A stretch of 7,062 nt of DNA from Kingella oralis (lineage in GTDB: Bacteria > Pseudomonadota > Gammaproteobacteria > Burkholderiales > Neisseriaceae). A model generated the notes under the pieces. It saw nothing but the letters and a program-made list of their open reading frames with translations. It had not been told where the DNA came from and searched no databases. The DNA is taken from the NCBI GenBank assembly GCA_905373195.1, contig CAJPSG010000052.1:1-7062 (forward strand). Direction: 5' to 3'. The translations under genes and the position numbers were made by a program. Positions 5,974 to 7,062 of the stretch are shown here, one piece after another (positions within the stretch are counted from its first letter, which is position 1; every line of letters begins with the position of its first letter).

Positions 5974-7062
5974 ATGCCCTACGCCGTTCAAATCCAAGCC
6001 TTATCCCATGTTTACAATAAAAAAACCCACGCTTTAAATAACGTGAGCCTAGACATTCCGCGCGGCGCATCTGTGGGCTTAATTGGGCCCGATGGCGTGG
6101 GCAAATCCACGCTGCTGTCTATTATTGCAGGCGTGCGCAAAATTCAAACGGGCAGCGTGCGCGTGTTGGATGGCGATATGGCAAGCAAACGCGACCGCCA
6201 AGAGCTATCCCACCGCATCGCCTATATGCCGCAGGGCTTGGGCAAAAACCTTTATCCCACGCTCACTGTGCAAGAAAACATTGATTTTCACGCCCGCTTA
6301 TTTGGGCTAACCAGCCGCGAGCGCAAAGCGCGGATTCAACGATTATTAGACGCAACAGGGCTTGCCCCCTTCCCCGACCGCGCGGCAGGCAAATTATCAG
6401 GCGGCATGAAGCAAAAGCTGAGCCTGTGCTGCGCCTTGGTTCACAACCCCGATTTGCTGATTTTGGACGAACCCACCACAGGCGTTGACCCGCTTTCGCG
6501 CCGCCAATTCTGGCAGCTGGTGCACGATTTGCAGCAAGAACAAAGCGGCATGACGGTGATTGTTGCCACCGCTTATATTGATGAAGCCGAGCAATTCAAA
6601 CACCTGCTGGCAATGGACGCGGGGCATCTGCTTGCCAACGAGCCCACCCAAGCCGTGATGCAACGGCTGGGCGCAGCCACGCTGGAAGATGCCTACATCA
6701 AACTCTTGCCGCCAGATAAGCAAGACAACGCTGCCGATTTGGTGTTGCCGCCGTTTGTGCCCGAAGCCAATGCGCCGCTGGCGATGGAAGCGCATGATTT
6801 AACCAAAAAATTTGGCAATTTCACTTCGGTGGACCATGTGAGCTTTGAAATCCAAAAGGGCGAAATATTCGGCTTTCTCGGCTCCAACGGCTGCGGCAAA
6901 TCCACCACCATGAAAATGCTCACAGGGCTGCTGGAACCCACATCGGGCACCGCCAAACTGCTGGGAGAACCCATCGACGCAGGCAGCATAGAAACCAAAA
7001 AGCGCGTGGGCTATATGTCGCAAGCCTTTTCGCTATACGAAGAACTTACCGTGCGCCAAAAC
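5974..7062 (+). CDS. rbbA: RbbA-type tandem ABC ATPase/ABC-2 transporter, N-terminal part (3' end outside window)
   Basis: The 363 visible residues cover the first nucleotide-binding domain and the start of the second. NBD1 has Walker [10 protein letters not shown] (38-46), Q-loop [15 protein letters not shown] (85-99), signature LSGGMKQK (141-148), Walker [14 protein letters not shown] (161-173) and, where the switch histidine is expected, ATAY (198-201). NBD2 shows Walker [18 protein letters not shown] (303-319) and Q-loop [16 protein letters not shown] at the window end. Both blocks closely resemble E. coli RbbA (YhiH) as I recall it, a protein of about 900 residues with two ATPase domains and an ABC-2 membrane domain. 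RbbA has been reported as ribosome-associated and is usually encoded beside an HlyD-like adaptor and ABC-2 permeases, suggesting an export system. No clear Shine-Dalgarno is visible. The ATG at 5974 gives a 23-nt leader and is preferred; an in-frame ATG at 5956 would add six residues and leave only about 5 nt of leader. Confidence 0.9.
   Translation, partial: MPYAVQIQALSHVYNKKTHALNNVSLDIPRGASVGLIGPDGVGKSTLLSIIAGVRKIQTGSVRVLDGDMASKRDRQELSHRIAYMPQGLGKNLYPTLTVQENIDFHARLFGLTSRERKARIQRLLDATGLAPFPDRAAGKLSGGMKQKLSLCCALVHNPDLLILDEPTTGVDPLSRRQFWQLVHDLQQEQSGMTVIVATAYIDEAEQFKHLLAMDAGHLLANEPTQAVMQRLGAATLEDAYIKLLPPDKQDNAADLVLPPFVPEANAPLAMEAHDLTKKFGNFTSVDHVSFEIQKGEIFGFLGSNGCGKSTTMKMLTGLLEPTSGTAKLLGEPIDAGSIETKKRVGYMSQAFSLYEELTVRQN

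Noticed and set aside
6397..6998. Minus-strand open frames opposite the RbbA-type gene
   Set aside because: The + strand carries unmistakable ABC ATPase motifs throughout this stretch; the minus frames have none.

Overview
The window reads as a chromosomal segment of a Neisseriaceae bacterium, probably near Kingella, Simonsiella or Alysiella. The main reason is repeated copies of the 12-mer AGGCAGCCTGAA and its palindromic extension TTTCAGGCAGCCTGAAA. These are DNA uptake sequences (DUS) of the Kingella/Simonsiella dialects, and here they cluster at gene ends. The protein sequences fit a betaproteobacterium. No mobile element, phage gene, CRISPR array, tRNA or rRNA was seen.

Layout. At the left edge is the 3' part of ftsY (+), the signal recognition particle receptor. 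It converges on a four-gene operon on the minus strand and is separated from it by a bidirectional DUS-hairpin terminator (640-680). The operon, read right to left, is arcD (4179-5636), arcA (2847-4091), arcB (1732-2742) and arcC (710-1654). This is a complete arginine deiminase pathway in the arcDABC order known from Pseudomonas. The spacers between the genes (87, 104 and 77 nt) each carry a DUS. The pairing gets stronger along the operon: a single palindrome, then an imperfect inverted pair, then a perfect 15-bp hairpin with a T-rich tail. At the right edge a divergent gene (+, from about 5974 and running out of the window) encodes the N-terminal half of an RbbA-type tandem ABC ATPase/transporter.

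Function. ArcD exchanges external arginine for internal ornithine. ArcA converts arginine to citrulline and ammonia, ArcB phosphorolyses citrulline to ornithine and carbamoyl phosphate, and ArcC uses carbamoyl phosphate to make ATP, CO2 and ammonia. The net result is ATP without respiration plus alkalinisation, useful to an oral or mucosal organism under low oxygen or acid.

Regulation. The 270-nt divergent region holds the most informative signals. A perfect FNR/ANR box (TTGAT-N4-ATCAA, 5808-5821) lies exactly 41.5 bp upstream of the start point predicted from a TATATT -10 element, the geometry of a class II FNR-activated promoter for arcD. In the 137-nt arcD leader there is a 24-codon reading frame with its own Shine-Dalgarno sequence. 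It runs over the arcD ribosome binding site and ends 8 nt inside arcD. On the other side, rbbA has a near-consensus sigma-70 promoter (TGGACA-N17-TATAAT) whose -35 is buried in a perfect palindrome (TTGGAC-N4-GTCCAA), a likely repressor operator. Apart from these regulatory details the gene content is ordinary, and no wholly new system was found.
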